DNA of 64,000 nucleotides from Mycolicibacterium sp. P1-5 (GTDB lineage: Bacteria; Actinomycetota; Actinomycetes; Mycobacteriales; Mycobacteriaceae), in contig NZ_NPKT01000007.1 in NCBI RefSeq assembly GCF_008329565.1, forward strand, positions 62,001 through 126,000, given 5' to 3'. Shown here one piece after another: positions 37,513 to 46,476 of this stretch. Each line of letters begins with the position of its first letter. Position 1 is the stretch's first letter. The position numbers and the translations under genes are program-made. The notes beneath the pieces are model-generated. The model had not been told where the DNA came from, did no database searches, and saw nothing but the letters and a program-made list of their open reading frames with translations.

Positions 37513-39609
37513 TTACGCGAAGTGTTCGGCGTCGGCGGTGGCCAGCAGCCACGCGTACTGGAACGCCGCTTCCTTCCACCGCTCGTAGCGGCCGCTGATG
37601 CCGCCGTGACCCGCGGCCATCTGGGTTTTCAGCAGCACCGGGTGTCCGTCGGTCTTGGTGTGCCGAAGCGCGGCAACCCACTTCGCTGGTTCGACATAGA
37701 GCACGCGGGTGTCGTTGAGCGACGTCATCGCGAGGATCGCCGGGTACTGCTTGGCTTCGACGTTCTCGTACGGCGAATAGGCCTTCATGTAGAAGTAGAC
37801 GTCTTTGTTCTCCAGCGGGTTTCCCCACTCGTCCCATTCGGTCACCGTCAGTGGCAGTGACGGATCGAGGATCGTGGTGAGCGGGTCCACGAACGGCACC
37901 TGCGCGAGGATCCCGGCGAAAAGCTGCGGCGCCAGGTTCGCGACGGCGCCCATCAGCAGACCGCCGGCGCTGCCGCCGAGGGCCACCATGTTCTGCGGCC
38001 GGGTCAGGCCGGTGTCGACGAGATGTTGTGCCACCGCGATGAAGTCGGTGAAGGTGTTGCGCTTCTCCAGCAGCTTGCCGTGTTCGTACCAGAGCCGTCC
38101 CATCTCACCGCCGCCGCGAACGTGGGCGACCGCGAAGACCATGCCGCGGTCGAGCAGCGACAGGCGCGCCACCGAGAACCGCGGGTCCTCGGACGACTCG
38201 TAGGCTCCGTATCCGTAGAGCACTGTGGGAGCGGGGAATTCGATGCCCGATTTGTGGACGATCGAGATCGGGACGCGGGTGCCGTCCTCGGCGACCGCCC
38301 AGTCCCGACGCTCGACGTAGTCCTCGCGGCGGTAGCCGCCCAGCACCGGCTGCTCGCGCAGCAGCGTACGGTCGCCGGTGGCCAGGTCCAGATCGTAGAT
38401 CCGCAAGGGGGTCACGTACGACGTGGTACCCACCCGCAGCTTGGGGGTGGACCAGTTGGGGTTGCCGGCCAAGCCTGCCGAGGCCAGCTCCGAGTCGAAG
38501 GTGATCTCCTCGGGTGCGCCGTAGCCGTCGGAGTTGACGGGCCACAGCTGGATTCGCGGCAGGGCCTCGCGCCGATAGCTGACCACCAGCTGGTCGGCGA
38601 AGGCGTCCACACCGTCGAGACGGACGTCGTCGCGAGCTTCGATCAGGGTGCGCTGATCTGTCGGGTCGCTGACCGGCGCCTCGACGAGGGTGAAGTTGAC
38701 CGCACCGTCGTTGTGCAGGATGAGGAATCGGTCCTCGCCGCCGATCACCGCATGGTCCACCGAATACTCGACGCCCTCACGGCGCGGCAGCACCGAGGTG
38801 AACTCCGCGTTCGGATCGGCGGCATCGCCGATCCATACCTGCGAGGTGATCGCCGAGCCGGCGGCAATGATCACGTACTTGTTGCTGCGGGTGCGGCCCA
38901 TGCCGACCCAGAACCGTTCGTCGGCTTCGTGGAACACCTGCTCGTCGGGCTGACCTGAGCCGAGGCGGTGGCGCCACACGGTGTCGGGCCGCCACGCCTC
39001 GTCGACCGTCGTGTAGTAAACGGTCGCGTTGTCCGACGCCCACGTCACGCCGGAGGAGATTCCCGCGATTTCGTCCGGATACAGCTCTCCGGTACGTAAG
39101 TCTTTGAACCGCAATGTGTATCGCTCGTCACCAACGGTGTCCACCGAATAGGCCAGGAGGTGACCGTCGATGCTCACACTGCTGGCGCCAAGGGAGAAGA
39201 ACTCGTGTCCGTCGGCCTCGGCGTTCTCGTCGAGCAGAACCTGCTCGCCGGGGACGTCGGTGACCTCCTCGAAGACCGGCGGGTCCCAGTCATCCGGCCC
39301 GGCGACCGGGCAGCGGCAATGCGCACCGTACTGCTTGCCTTCGAAACTGCGCCCGTAGTACCACCACTCGCCGCGGCGGGTGGGAACCGACATGTCGGTT
39401 TCCTTGGTGCGCGCCTTGATCTCGTCGAAGATCTTCTGCCGCAGCGGCTCCAGGTGGGCGGTCGCCTTGTCAGCGTAGGCATTCTCGGCTTCGAGATGCG
39501 CGATGACCTCAGGGTCGGACTTTTCACGCAGCCACTCGTAGGGGTCGATGAAGACGTCCTCGTGGAAGGTGCGCCGCGTGTCAACGCGCTTGGCGATGGG
39601 TGGATTCAT
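37513..39609 (-). CDS. ptrB: Oligopeptidase B (S9A serine peptidase)
   Basis: 698-residue prolyl-oligopeptidase-family enzyme: beta-propeller (about 70-420) and C-terminal alpha/beta-hydrolase domain with Ser547 in GGSAGG, Asp near SLNDTRVLY and His near GHGGISG. It cleaves short peptides after basic residues in the cytoplasm. In M. tuberculosis this gene is split in two frames; here it is intact. ATG 39609 overlaps the purC stop by 4 nt, so it is coupled to purC. Confidence 0.96.
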   Translation of the reverse strand: MNPPIAKRVDTRRTFHEDVFIDPYEWLREKSDPEVIAHLEAENAYADKATAHLEPLRQKIFDEIKARTKETDMSVPTRRGEWWYYGRSFEGKQYGAHCRCPVAGPDDWDPPVFEEVTDVPGEQVLLDENAEADGHEFFSLGASSVSIDGHLLAYSVDTVGDERYTLRFKDLRTGELYPDEIAGISSGVTWASDNATVYYTTVDEAWRPDTVWRHRLGSGQPDEQVFHEADERFWVGMGRTRSNKYVIIAAGSAITSQVWIGDAADPNAEFTSVLPRREGVEYSVDHAVIGGEDRFLILHNDGAVNFTLVEAPVSDPTDQRTLIEARDDVRLDGVDAFADQLVVSYRREALPRIQLWPVNSDGYGAPEEITFDSELASAGLAGNPNWSTPKLRVGTTSYVTPLRIYDLDLATGDRTLLREQPVLGGYRREDYVERRDWAVAEDGTRVPISIVHKSGIEFPAPTVLYGYGAYESSEDPRFSVARLSLLDRGMVFAVAHVRGGGEMGRLWYEHGKLLEKRNTFTDFIAVAQHLVDTGLTRPQNMVALGGSAGGLLMGAVANLAPQLFAGILAQVPFVDPLTTILDPSLPLTVTEWDEWGNPLENKDVYFYMKAYSPYENVEAKQYPAILAMTSLNDTRVLYVEPAKWVAALRHTKTDGHPVLLKTQMAAGHGGISGRYERWKEAAFQYAWLLATADAEHFA

Positions 39610-40502
39610 GCGTGGGGTCCGATCCAGTCGGCGAACGACAGTCCCGAGATTCGTTCGTAGGCTTCGATGTAGCGGGCACGGGTCGCTTCGACGATATCGA
39701 CTGGCAACGGCGGTGGAGGTGTGGAACCGTAACGGTCCCAGCCTGATTCGGGGCCGGTGAGCCAGTTGCGGACGAACTGCTTGTCGAAGCTGGGCTGCAC
39801 CTCGCCCTGTTTATAGGTGTCGGCCGGCCAGTACCGCGAAGAATCGGGAGTGAACACCTCGTCGGCCAGCACCACCCTGTCGTCGGCGTCGACACCGAAC
39901 TCGAACTTGGTGTCGGCGATGATGATGCCCTTGGTCAGCGCGTGGTCGGCGGCCTGCAGGTAGATCTGCAACGTGCGCTCGCGAAGCTGGTTGGCGCGCA
40001 CCGCACCGACGATTTCGATGGTCCGGTTGAACGAGATGTTCTCGTCGTGCTCGCCCAGTTCGGCCTTGGTCGCGGGGGTGAACAGCGGCTGGTCGAACCT
40101 GCTCGCCTCGACCAGGCCGGGCGGCAGTGCGATGCCGCAGACCTTGCCGTCGCGCTGGTAATCCAGCAGGCCCGAGCCGGTCAGGTAACCACGGGCCACG
40201 CACTCGATCGGCACCATCTCCAGCTTCCGGACCACCAGAGCGCGGCCCAGCACCTCGTCGGGAATACGCGGGTCGTCGGGCGGGCCGGCCAGATGGTTCG
40301 GCGCGTCGATGTAGTCGAAGAAGAACAGGCTCATCGCGGTGAGGATGCGGCCCTTGTCGGGAATCAGGCTGTCCAGGATGTAGTCGTAGGCCGAGATCCG
40401 GTCGCTGGCGACGAACAACAGATGCTCGTCGTCGATGGAAAAGATCTCGCGGACCTTACCGCTGGCCAGGTGCTGATAGTCGCTCAGAACGGGGCGGGGC
40501 AT
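39606..40502 (-). CDS. purC: SAICAR synthase PurC
   Basis: Phosphoribosylaminoimidazole-succinocarboxamide synthase, which joins aspartate to CAIR with ATP. It has 298 residues with SGKVREIF at the start, [11 protein letters not shown], the RGYLTGSG loop and [11 protein letters not shown] 40502 has TAGGCT 6 nt upstream on its strand, a leaderless start. First gene of purC-ptrB-gpx; it diverges from the membrane-protein gene 40554. Confidence 0.98.
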   Translation of the reverse strand: MPRPVLSDYQHLASGKVREIFSIDDEHLLFVASDRISAYDYILDSLIPDKGRILTAMSLFFFDYIDAPNHLAGPPDDPRIPDEVLGRALVVRKLEMVPIECVARGYLTGSGLLDYQRDGKVCGIALPPGLVEASRFDQPLFTPATKAELGEHDENISFNRTIEIVGAVRANQLRERTLQIYLQAADHALTKGIIIADTKFEFGVDADDRVVLADEVFTPDSSRYWPADTYKQGEVQPSFDKQFVRNWLTGPESGWDRYGSTPPPPLPVDIVEATRARYIEAYERISGLSFADWIGPHA

Positions 40503-40508
40503 CGGGTC

Positions 40509-40514
40509 AGCCTA
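40509..40514 (-). promoter_or_regulatory. -10 box for leaderless purC
   Basis: Minus-strand TAGGCT, 6 nt before ATG 40502. Confidence 0.6.
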
Positions 40515-40553
40515 ACGGCCGCTGACTTGGCGCGACTGTGCTGGGATCGAGCC

Positions 40554-41192
40554 ATGAGATCGCGGTTCCTGCCCTACGCCACCACTCCGGGACGCCTACT
40601 CGTGCAGTTGGTCAGCGACGTGGCCGTCGCGTTGTGGATCACGGTGTGGGTTCTGGTCGGGTTGGCGGTGCACAGTGCGGTCGCGACGATCGCCGACGTG
40701 GGCCGCCAGGTCAACGACGGCGCAACCGGGATCTCGGACAATCTGCACTCGGCCGGGGACAACGCGCACAAGATTCCGCTGGTCGGCGACACCGTCGCCA
40801 AACCGCTGCGGGCAGCCAGCGCTGCCGCGCTCGACCTCGCCGGGGCGGGCCACAACCTCGACACCACGGCGACCTGGCTGGCGGTGCTGCTGGCTATCGC
40901 GGTGGCTGCTCCGCCGATCCTGGCGATCGGCATGCCGTGGTTGTTCCTGCGGATCCGGTTCTTCCGCCGCAAGTGGATCGTCATCGCGCTGACCCGTACG
41001 CCCGCGGGCGAACAACTGCTGGCGCTGCGGGCGTTGGCCAATCGGCCACTGCGCAGGCTCACCGAAGTCACCGTCGACCCGGTCGGGGCATGGCGGCGCG
41101 AGGATCCGTACGCGATCAGAGGCCTGGCCGCGCTCGAACTGCGGTCGGCAGGTGTCGCCATGCCCCGCGCCTGGCGGAATCGGGCGCGCTGA
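40554..41192 (+). CDS. Conserved two-helix membrane protein
   Basis: 212 residues with two strong membrane segments (about 22-45 and 102-128) separated by a loop of about 55 residues with amphipathic repeats (NDGATGISDNLHSAGDNAH), and a basic C-terminal cytoplasmic part. It corresponds in position to the M. tuberculosis membrane protein Rv0779c next to purC. Function unknown. ATG 40554 follows GGATCGAG weakly. A hairpin (41214-41242) follows. Confidence 0.82.
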   Translation: MRSRFLPYATTPGRLLVQLVSDVAVALWITVWVLVGLAVHSAVATIADVGRQVNDGATGISDNLHSAGDNAHKIPLVGDTVAKPLRAASAAALDLAGAGHNLDTTATWLAVLLAIAVAAPPILAIGMPWLFLRIRFFRRKWIVIALTRTPAGEQLLALRALANRPLRRLTEVTVDPVGAWRREDPYAIRGLAALELRSAGVAMPRAWRNRAR

Positions 41193-41213
41193 CGAGCGCT
41201 GAGCGCACGTAAG

Positions 41214-41242
41214 CGCGCCGGATTTTCAACGGAACCGGCGCG
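41214..41242 (+). terminator. Hairpin after membrane-protein gene
   Basis: Perfect 8-bp stem CGCGCCGG/CCGGCGCG (41214-41221 with 41235-41242, 13-nt loop), 21 bp after the stop. A possible terminator. Confidence 0.4.
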
Positions 41243-41265
41243 GCTCCGCTGACGTCCGATCTGAT

Positions 41266-42126
41266 GTGCTCGAAGACTTGTTGCGCCGACATGACGGAGT
41301 CATCACTCTCGCGCAGGCCCAGCGCGCCGGTTTGAGTGAGTTCGCCGTTCGCCGCCGCGTGCGCTCAGGTCAGTGGCGGCGTTGCGCCCTGGCTGTGTAC
41401 TTCGCCGACGATCGGCCGTTCACGCCTGCGGCCAGAATTCGCGCCGCGGTGTGGAGTCGCGGGCCGCGCGCCACCGCGAGCAGCCTCGCCGCGGCCTGGT
41501 GGCTGGGTCTCATGACGACGGCGCCGGACATCATCGACATCACGGTGCCGCGCAACAGCCACGGCCGAGCAGCCCGCGGGACTCGCCTACGCCGGCGCGA
41601 CCTTGCCGACGTCGACGTCATCGAGCACCGATCCTTGAGCGTGACCGCACCGGCGCTGACCGTCCTCGAAGCGGCCGTATGCGGTGGCGGCGGTCCGGCC
41701 ATCATGGACACCGCGCTGCAGCGACACGTCGCATTGGCCGGTCTCGAGCAGGCGCATGCCCGCAACCGCGGCCGCCGCGGAGCCGCGGCGAGTCGCCGCC
41801 TGCTCGCCGCGGCCGCGGGCGGTGCTCGCTCCGAGGCGGAGCGGTTGATGATCCGATTGCTCGAGCAAGCCGAAATCACCGGCTGGAAGGCCAACTTCAC
41901 GGTTGGCGGCTACGTCATCGACATCGCCTTCCCACACCAGCGCGTTGCGATCGAGATCGACGGCTGGGCGTCCCATAGCGATCAGGCCGCGTTCCAAAAT
42001 GACCGCGTTCGGCAGAACCGGCTCGCCCTGCAGGGCTGGCAGGTTCTCCGCTTCACCTGGCTGGACCTGACGCAGCACCCCGAACGGGTGCTCGCCGAGG
42101 TGTGCGCAGCCCTCTCGGGGCGATAA
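41266..42126 (+). CDS. AbiEi-like N-terminus with DUF559 nuclease-like domain
   Basis: 286 residues: an N-terminal AbiEi antitoxin-like winged helix (about 1-50; GVITLAQAQRAGLSEFAVRRRVRSG), a middle domain of AbiEi type, and a C-terminal DUF559 domain of the PD-(D/E)xK/Vsr-like fold (YVIDIAF and VAIEIDG, Asp and Glu-x-Asp, about 215-235). No AbiEii toxin gene is beside it, so a toxin-antitoxin role is doubtful; a DNA-acting protein is inferred. Such genes are often present in many copies in mycobacteria. GTG start, no clear ribosome site. Confidence 0.85.
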   Translation: MLEDLLRRHDGVITLAQAQRAGLSEFAVRRRVRSGQWRRCALAVYFADDRPFTPAARIRAAVWSRGPRATASSLAAAWWLGLMTTAPDIIDITVPRNSHGRAARGTRLRRRDLADVDVIEHRSLSVTAPALTVLEAAVCGGGGPAIMDTALQRHVALAGLEQAHARNRGRRGAAASRRLLAAAAGGARSEAERLMIRLLEQAEITGWKANFTVGGYVIDIAFPHQRVAIEIDGWASHSDQAAFQNDRVRQNRLALQGWQVLRFTWLDLTQHPERVLAEVCAALSGR

Positions 42127-42173
42127 CCGGGGCCATACGCCGGAAACCACGCCGAACCGCAACAGCCCAGCGA

Positions 42174-42179
42174 TATGCT
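42174..42179 (+). promoter_or_regulatory. -10 box for leaderless ferredoxin gene
   Basis: TATGCT, 7 nt before GTG 42187. Confidence 0.6.
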
Positions 42180-42186
42180 CGCCGGC

Positions 42187-42378
42187 GTGAAGGCCACAGT
42201 CGATCCGGACCGCTGCGCAGGCCACGGCGACTGCGTGTCGACCTGCCCGGACGTATTCGCCTGGACCGCTGACGGCTATGCCGAGGTGGTGCTCGACGAG
42301 ATACCCGAGCAATACCGAGATCTCGTCGTCAAGGCCGTGCAGGACTGCCCCGAGCACGCGATCAGCGCGGAAGGCTAG
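42187..42378 (+). CDS. [3Fe-4S] ferredoxin (P450-type)
   Basis: 63-residue ferredoxin. Motif CAGHGDCVSTCP with a later CPEHAI: the second cysteine of a 4Fe site is replaced (HG), as in [3Fe-4S] ferredoxins that pass electrons to cytochromes P450. No P450 or ferredoxin reductase is directly beside it; the nearest P450 is CYP126 (4.3 kb away, other strand). Start GTG 42187 by the TATGCT box 7 nt upstream; ATG 42175 is less likely. The stop shares one base with the GMC gene start. Confidence 0.92.
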   Translation: MKATVDPDRCAGHGDCVSTCPDVFAWTADGYAEVVLDEIPEQYRDLVVKAVQDCPEHAISAEG

Positions 42379-43940
42379 TGGCCGACTACGACTATGTCGT
42401 GATCGGCGCCGGGTCGGCGGGATGCGCGGTGGCCGCGCGCCTGTCCGAAGGAACCGCACGCGTTCTGCTGCTTGAGGCGGGCGGTTCGGATCGACGCTTG
42501 ACAGTGCGGGCGCCACTGGCTTTCGCCGCGCAGCTGGGCGGCCCCACCGACTGGGACTACAGCACCGCGCCTGAGCCCGCATGCGACGGCCGGGTCATCC
42601 CGCAGCCCCGCGGCCGGGTCTTGGGCGGGACCAGCTCGATGAACGCGATGGTGTGGGTCCGCGGCACCCGAATCGACTACGACGGCTGGGACCTGCCCGG
42701 CTGGGACTGGTCCGATGTCGAGCCGGTGTTCCGCCGCATCGAGTCGCACTACCTCGGCGGCCCGTCACACGGGACCTCCGGACCGGTGCGCATCACGCGG
42801 CTCCCGGAACCCGATGTGACGTCCACCCGCTGGCTGGACGCCGCCCGCGCCGCCGGTGTCAGCGCCAACGAGGACATCGGCGGACCGGAGCTCGACGGAT
42901 CGTCCATCGCACCGGTGACGGTCTGGAAGGGCCAGCGCTGGAACACCGCGCGGGCGTATCTTCCTGCGGCACGGCGTCGTTCGAATTTCACCCTCGTGAC
43001 CGGCGCCCTGGTGCATCGCGTGGTGATCCGCGATGGCCGTGCGGTGGCCGTGGAATACGAACGGAAGGGCCACCGGCACGTTGCCAACGTCAACCACGAG
43101 ATCATCCTGTCGGCCGGCGCTTACGGCACACCACAGCTGCTGCAGCTGTCCGGCATCGGCGCCGCCGACCACTTGAGCGCGGTGGGAATCACACCCGTGA
43201 TCGAAAGCCCCCGCGTGGGAACCAACCTCACCGACCATCCGGCAGCGGCGATGAGCTGGGACCTGCAGCCCGGATTTGTCGGACTGTCGGATGCACAGAA
43301 GCCACAATGGTTGCTGCGCTGGATCTTTCGCCGCACCGGGAAGTTCACCAGCAATGCGATGGAGGCCATCGCACATGTCCGGTCCGATCCCGATCTGCCT
43401 GCGCCGGACTTCCAGCTGGTCCACTCCCCCAGCTACGTCAACCTCGCGGCGATGGAGCGTGAGCTGCGCCGCGCCTCGTCGGTGCTGCAGTCCTATTGGA
43501 CACCGAAGAGCCGCGGCACCGTCATGGCACTGTCGCGCGATCCGCATGCGCCGCCGGAGATCCGGCTCAATACGCTGGCCGACCCCGACGACCTCAAGGC
43601 GTTCGTCCGCATCGTGCGGCGCACCCGGGAGATCGTCGCCACCGAGCCGTTCGCCTCGGTAGTCACCACCGAACTGCACCCTGGCCCTGATGTCGTCACC
43701 GACAGTCAGATCGAGGCGTGGCTGCGCAGTTCGGTCGCCACCACCGGGCACCCCGCCTGCTCGGCAGCCATGGGCACTGAGCCCGACAGTGTCCTCGACG
43801 AGAGACTCACCGTCCGTGGTATCCACGGGTTGCGGGTGGCCGATGCGTCGGTGTTCCCGCGCATCCCCCGGGCCAACACCAACGCCCCAGCCATCATGGT
43901 GGGTGAGCGGTGCGCCGACTTCATCAAGGCAGACCGGTGA
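42378..43940 (+). CDS. GMC-family FAD oxidoreductase
   Basis: 520-residue GMC (glucose-methanol-choline) oxidoreductase: FAD Rossmann motif VIGAGSAGC (8-16), LLLEAGG, the GMC signature GRVLGGTSSMNAM, and the active-site His in TTGHPACSAAMG. Likely oxidises an alcohol, with electrons possibly going to a quinone, the mycofactocin system or the ferredoxin encoded before it; the last is inferred only from the TAGTG overlap. Substrate unknown. Coupled to the next gene by GTGA. Confidence 0.93.
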   Translation: MADYDYVVIGAGSAGCAVAARLSEGTARVLLLEAGGSDRRLTVRAPLAFAAQLGGPTDWDYSTAPEPACDGRVIPQPRGRVLGGTSSMNAMVWVRGTRIDYDGWDLPGWDWSDVEPVFRRIESHYLGGPSHGTSGPVRITRLPEPDVTSTRWLDAARAAGVSANEDIGGPELDGSSIAPVTVWKGQRWNTARAYLPAARRRSNFTLVTGALVHRVVIRDGRAVAVEYERKGHRHVANVNHEIILSAGAYGTPQLLQLSGIGAADHLSAVGITPVIESPRVGTNLTDHPAAAMSWDLQPGFVGLSDAQKPQWLLRWIFRRTGKFTSNAMEAIAHVRSDPDLPAPDFQLVHSPSYVNLAAMERELRRASSVLQSYWTPKSRGTVMALSRDPHAPPEIRLNTLADPDDLKAFVRIVRRTREIVATEPFASVVTTELHPGPDVVTDSQIEAWLRSSVATTGHPACSAAMGTEPDSVLDERLTVRGIHGLRVADASVFPRIPRANTNAPAIMVGERCADFIKADR

Positions 43941-44692
43941 CACTCTTCGATGCTCACTTCCACATCATCGATCCGCGATTTCCGCTGGTGCCCAACAACG
44001 GCTACGTACCTGAGACGTTCACCGTCGCCGACTACCGCGAGCGCGTCCAACCGCTGCACGTCACCGGCGGGGCGGTGGTCAGCGGGTCCTTCCAGGCGTT
44101 CGATCAGAACTACCTGAAAGATGCTCTTGCGCAACTGGGCCCGCGATTCGTCGGCGTCACCCAGATCCCGGCCGACACGACCGACGACGACATCATGGCC
44201 CTGGATCGCGCCGGCGTTCGCGCCGTTCGGTTCAACCTGTATCGCGGCGGATCGGCAATGCTCGACGATGTCGACACACTCGCACGTCGGGTCTACGAGG
44301 TCGCCGGCTGGCACTCCGAGTTCTACCTCGACGCCGCCGATTTCGCTGAGCTGGAGCCCTTCCTGGCCAGGCTCCCACAGATCAGCGTCGATCACCTGGC
44401 CATGTCCGACGACACGACCGGAGCGCTGCTGCGCCTGGCCGAGGCCGGAACCGTGGTCAAGGCCACGGGGTTCGGCCGGATCAATGTCGCCGACCCCGAT
44501 GCCGTGCTGAGCAACATCGTGGACGTGAATCCCTCAGCGCTGATCTTCGGCAGCGACCTACCGTCTACCCGCGCGCGAACACCATTTCAGGACAGCGACA
44601 TCGATCGCATCGCCGAGGCGGTCGGCCAAGAACACGTCAACGCGGTTCTGGAAACCAACGCCCGGCATTTCTACCGGCTCAGCCCGCCATAG
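43937..44692 (+). CDS. Amidohydrolase 2-family metal hydrolase
   Basis: 251-residue TIM-barrel hydrolase of the amidohydrolase-related (2-pyrone-4,6-dicarboxylate lactonase-like) group. Metal motif FDAHFHI (His7, His9), later HLAMSD (His) and FGSDLPST (Asp). Likely opens a lactone or decarboxylates a ring acid; the substrate is not known. The GTG start (43937) overlaps the GMC stop by 4 nt, making ferredoxin-GMC-amidohydrolase a tightly coupled operon. Confidence 0.9.
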   Translation: MTLFDAHFHIIDPRFPLVPNNGYVPETFTVADYRERVQPLHVTGGAVVSGSFQAFDQNYLKDALAQLGPRFVGVTQIPADTTDDDIMALDRAGVRAVRFNLYRGGSAMLDDVDTLARRVYEVAGWHSEFYLDAADFAELEPFLARLPQISVDHLAMSDDTTGALLRLAEAGTVVKATGFGRINVADPDAVLSNIVDVNPSALIFGSDLPSTRARTPFQDSDIDRIAEAVGQEHVNAVLETNARHFYRLSPP

Positions 44693-44696
44693 GCGC

Positions 44697-44702
44697 TAGA
44701 GT
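44697..44702 (+). promoter_or_regulatory. -10 box for leaderless SDR gene
   Basis: TAGAGT, 7 nt before GTG 44710. Confidence 0.6.
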
Positions 44703-44709
44703 CCGCGTC

Positions 44710-45531
44710 GTGGGAGACCTCATCGACACCGTCGCCGTCGTCACCGGCGCGGCCCGCGGCCAGGGCCGCAGTCATGCCGTGCAACTGGCCGCCGAGGGCG
44801 CCGACATCATCGCCATCGACCGCTGCGCCGACATCGACTCGATCCCCTATCCGCTGGCCTCCAGGGAGGATCTCGACGAGACCGCCCGCCTCGTCGAAGC
44901 CCAGGGCCGGCGCGTCGTTCCCGTCGTCGCCGACGTCCGCGACCTCGACGCCCTACAGGCCGCGGTGCGCAGCGGTGTGGAGGCCCTCGGTGAGATCGAC
45001 ATCGTCGTGGCCAATGCCGGAGTGGTGGCGATCGGTCTCAAGGATCCGATCGACACCCAGGTGTACCGCGACATCGTCGACACCAATCTCAACGGGGTCT
45101 GGCACACCATCGCGGCCACGGTGCCCTCGATCATCCGCAAGGGTCGCGGCGGCTCCATCATCTTGACGAGCTCGGCGCAGGGACTGGTCGGACGCGGCGG
45201 CGACGGCAGCGCCGCGATGTTCGCCTACGCCGCGGCCAAACACGGGGTGGTCGGGCTGATGCGCTCAGCGGCCAACGCCTACGCCGCGCACAGCATCCGG
45301 GTCAACACGGTGCATCCCAGCGGGGTGGCCACACCCATGATTCTCAACGAACACACGATGCGCATGATCGCCGAACAGCCGAACGCTCCCGCGCTGTCGG
45401 CCAATCTGATGCCGGTCCCGGTCGTCGAGTCCGAGGACGTCACCAACGTCGTGGTGTTCCTGGCGAGCCCGAAGGCGCGCTACATCACCGGCGCGGCGCT
45501 ACCGGTCGACGCCGGTCACGCTGTGATGTAA
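44710..45531 (+). CDS. Mycofactocin-coupled SDR family oxidoreductase
   Basis: 273-residue SDR with the pattern of the mycofactocin-dependent group: GAARGQGRSHAVQLA at the cofactor site, an insert (DIDSIPYPLASREDLDETA) and tightly held NAD, which mycofactocin re-oxidises. Catalytic Ser in LTSSAQG and YAAAK. Likely acts on an alcohol or a terpene/steroid-type substrate. GTG 44710 is leaderless (TAGAGT box). Its end overlaps the end of the convergent transporter gene by 33 bp. Confidence 0.92.
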   Translation: MGDLIDTVAVVTGAARGQGRSHAVQLAAEGADIIAIDRCADIDSIPYPLASREDLDETARLVEAQGRRVVPVVADVRDLDALQAAVRSGVEALGEIDIVVANAGVVAIGLKDPIDTQVYRDIVDTNLNGVWHTIAATVPSIIRKGRGGSIILTSSAQGLVGRGGDGSAAMFAYAAAKHGVVGLMRSAANAYAAHSIRVNTVHPSGVATPMILNEHTMRMIAEQPNAPALSANLMPVPVVESEDVTNVVVFLASPKARYITGAALPVDAGHAVM

Positions 45532-46476
45532 GAACCGATCGAGCACCGCACCGACGCCCACGATGCTCCAGGCGACCAGGGCGACCCAGAAGAACACCAA
45601 CGAGACGGTATGCAGGCCGGACCACCGTGTTTCGAAGGCCACTGCCTCGGTCGCCGCCGAGAACATCCCCAACGGAAACACCATCGCCCACCAGGTACCG
45701 GCGTAACTCAGCGAACCGCGCTCCACGGCCGCCCTGTGCAGCACGAACCACACCAGAATCGGTATCCAGGCCACCGCGCAAATCCAGGTGACCGCGCTGG
45801 CGACCAACATGACCTGGCTTGCCGTCAACGCATGGCGATGTAGGCCCGCCCCGGCCAGTGTCGCGATCGCCAAGCCGCCCATCAGAATCCAACTGTCGGG
45901 TTCCGCCCCGGTCGGGTCGAACCGGGCGGCCGCGGCCCGCGCCACGATCAGCACCGTCATCAGTGCATAGAAAACCAGCGCGACCATCCACAGCACCACC
46001 GCGACCCACCACAGGACCGGCCAGCGCACCGACAGCTCACCGGCCACGATCACCAGCCCGGAAGTACCGACGCTGGCCAATTCCCAAGCACCACGCGATC
46101 GTTGGCGAAGGCGCCGACGGTCGTGCCACATGTTGCGGGCGGTCAACCCGACGAGCGCCAGCCACGCGGCCAGTGCGGCGAGCGCCAATATCCAACCGAC
46201 CTCGCTGAGCCAGCTCAGCCGGGCGGCCAACACCGCGCAGGCTGCTACGAAGGTGAACAACCGCACCGTCACATCGACGTCGCGGAGGTCGCCGAACGCG
46301 CACCGGGCGGCCAGCGTGGCGGCGACCAGTACGACGAACACAGAGGCAGCGAGGATCAACAGTCCGGTACTGATTCGGGCGTAATGGTGTTGGGCGGCGG
46401 CGATCGAGACGATGCCGGTCGCCATGACGATAGCGAAGCCGTCCGGTGACGGGCACGCGATGGCCGGACGTGCCAT
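45499..46476 (-). CDS. TDT-family (TehA/SLAC1-like) transporter
   Basis: 325-residue membrane protein with about ten helices, TDT family (tellurite-resistance/dicarboxylate transporter, voltage-dependent anion-channel fold). Start region ACPSPDGFAIVMATGIVSIA is typical. The substrate may be a dicarboxylate, sulfite or another anion. ATG 46476 shares one base with the CYP126 stop, so it is co-translated with the P450, an unusual pair. Confidence 0.88.
   Translation of the reverse strand: MARPAIACPSPDGFAIVMATGIVSIAAAQHHYARISTGLLILAASVFVVLVAATLAARCAFGDLRDVDVTVRLFTFVAACAVLAARLSWLSEVGWILALAALAAWLALVGLTARNMWHDRRRLRQRSRGAWELASVGTSGLVIVAGELSVRWPVLWWVAVVLWMVALVFYALMTVLIVARAAAARFDPTGAEPDSWILMGGLAIATLAGAGLHRHALTASQVMLVASAVTWICAVAWIPILVWFVLHRAAVERGSLSYAGTWWAMVFPLGMFSAATEAVAFETRWSGLHTVSLVFFWVALVAWSIVGVGAVLDRFLHHSVTGVDR

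Noticed and set aside
41266..42126. Complete type IV toxin-antitoxin system
   Set aside because: There is no AbiEii-like nucleotidyltransferase next to it; the following gene is a ferredoxin.
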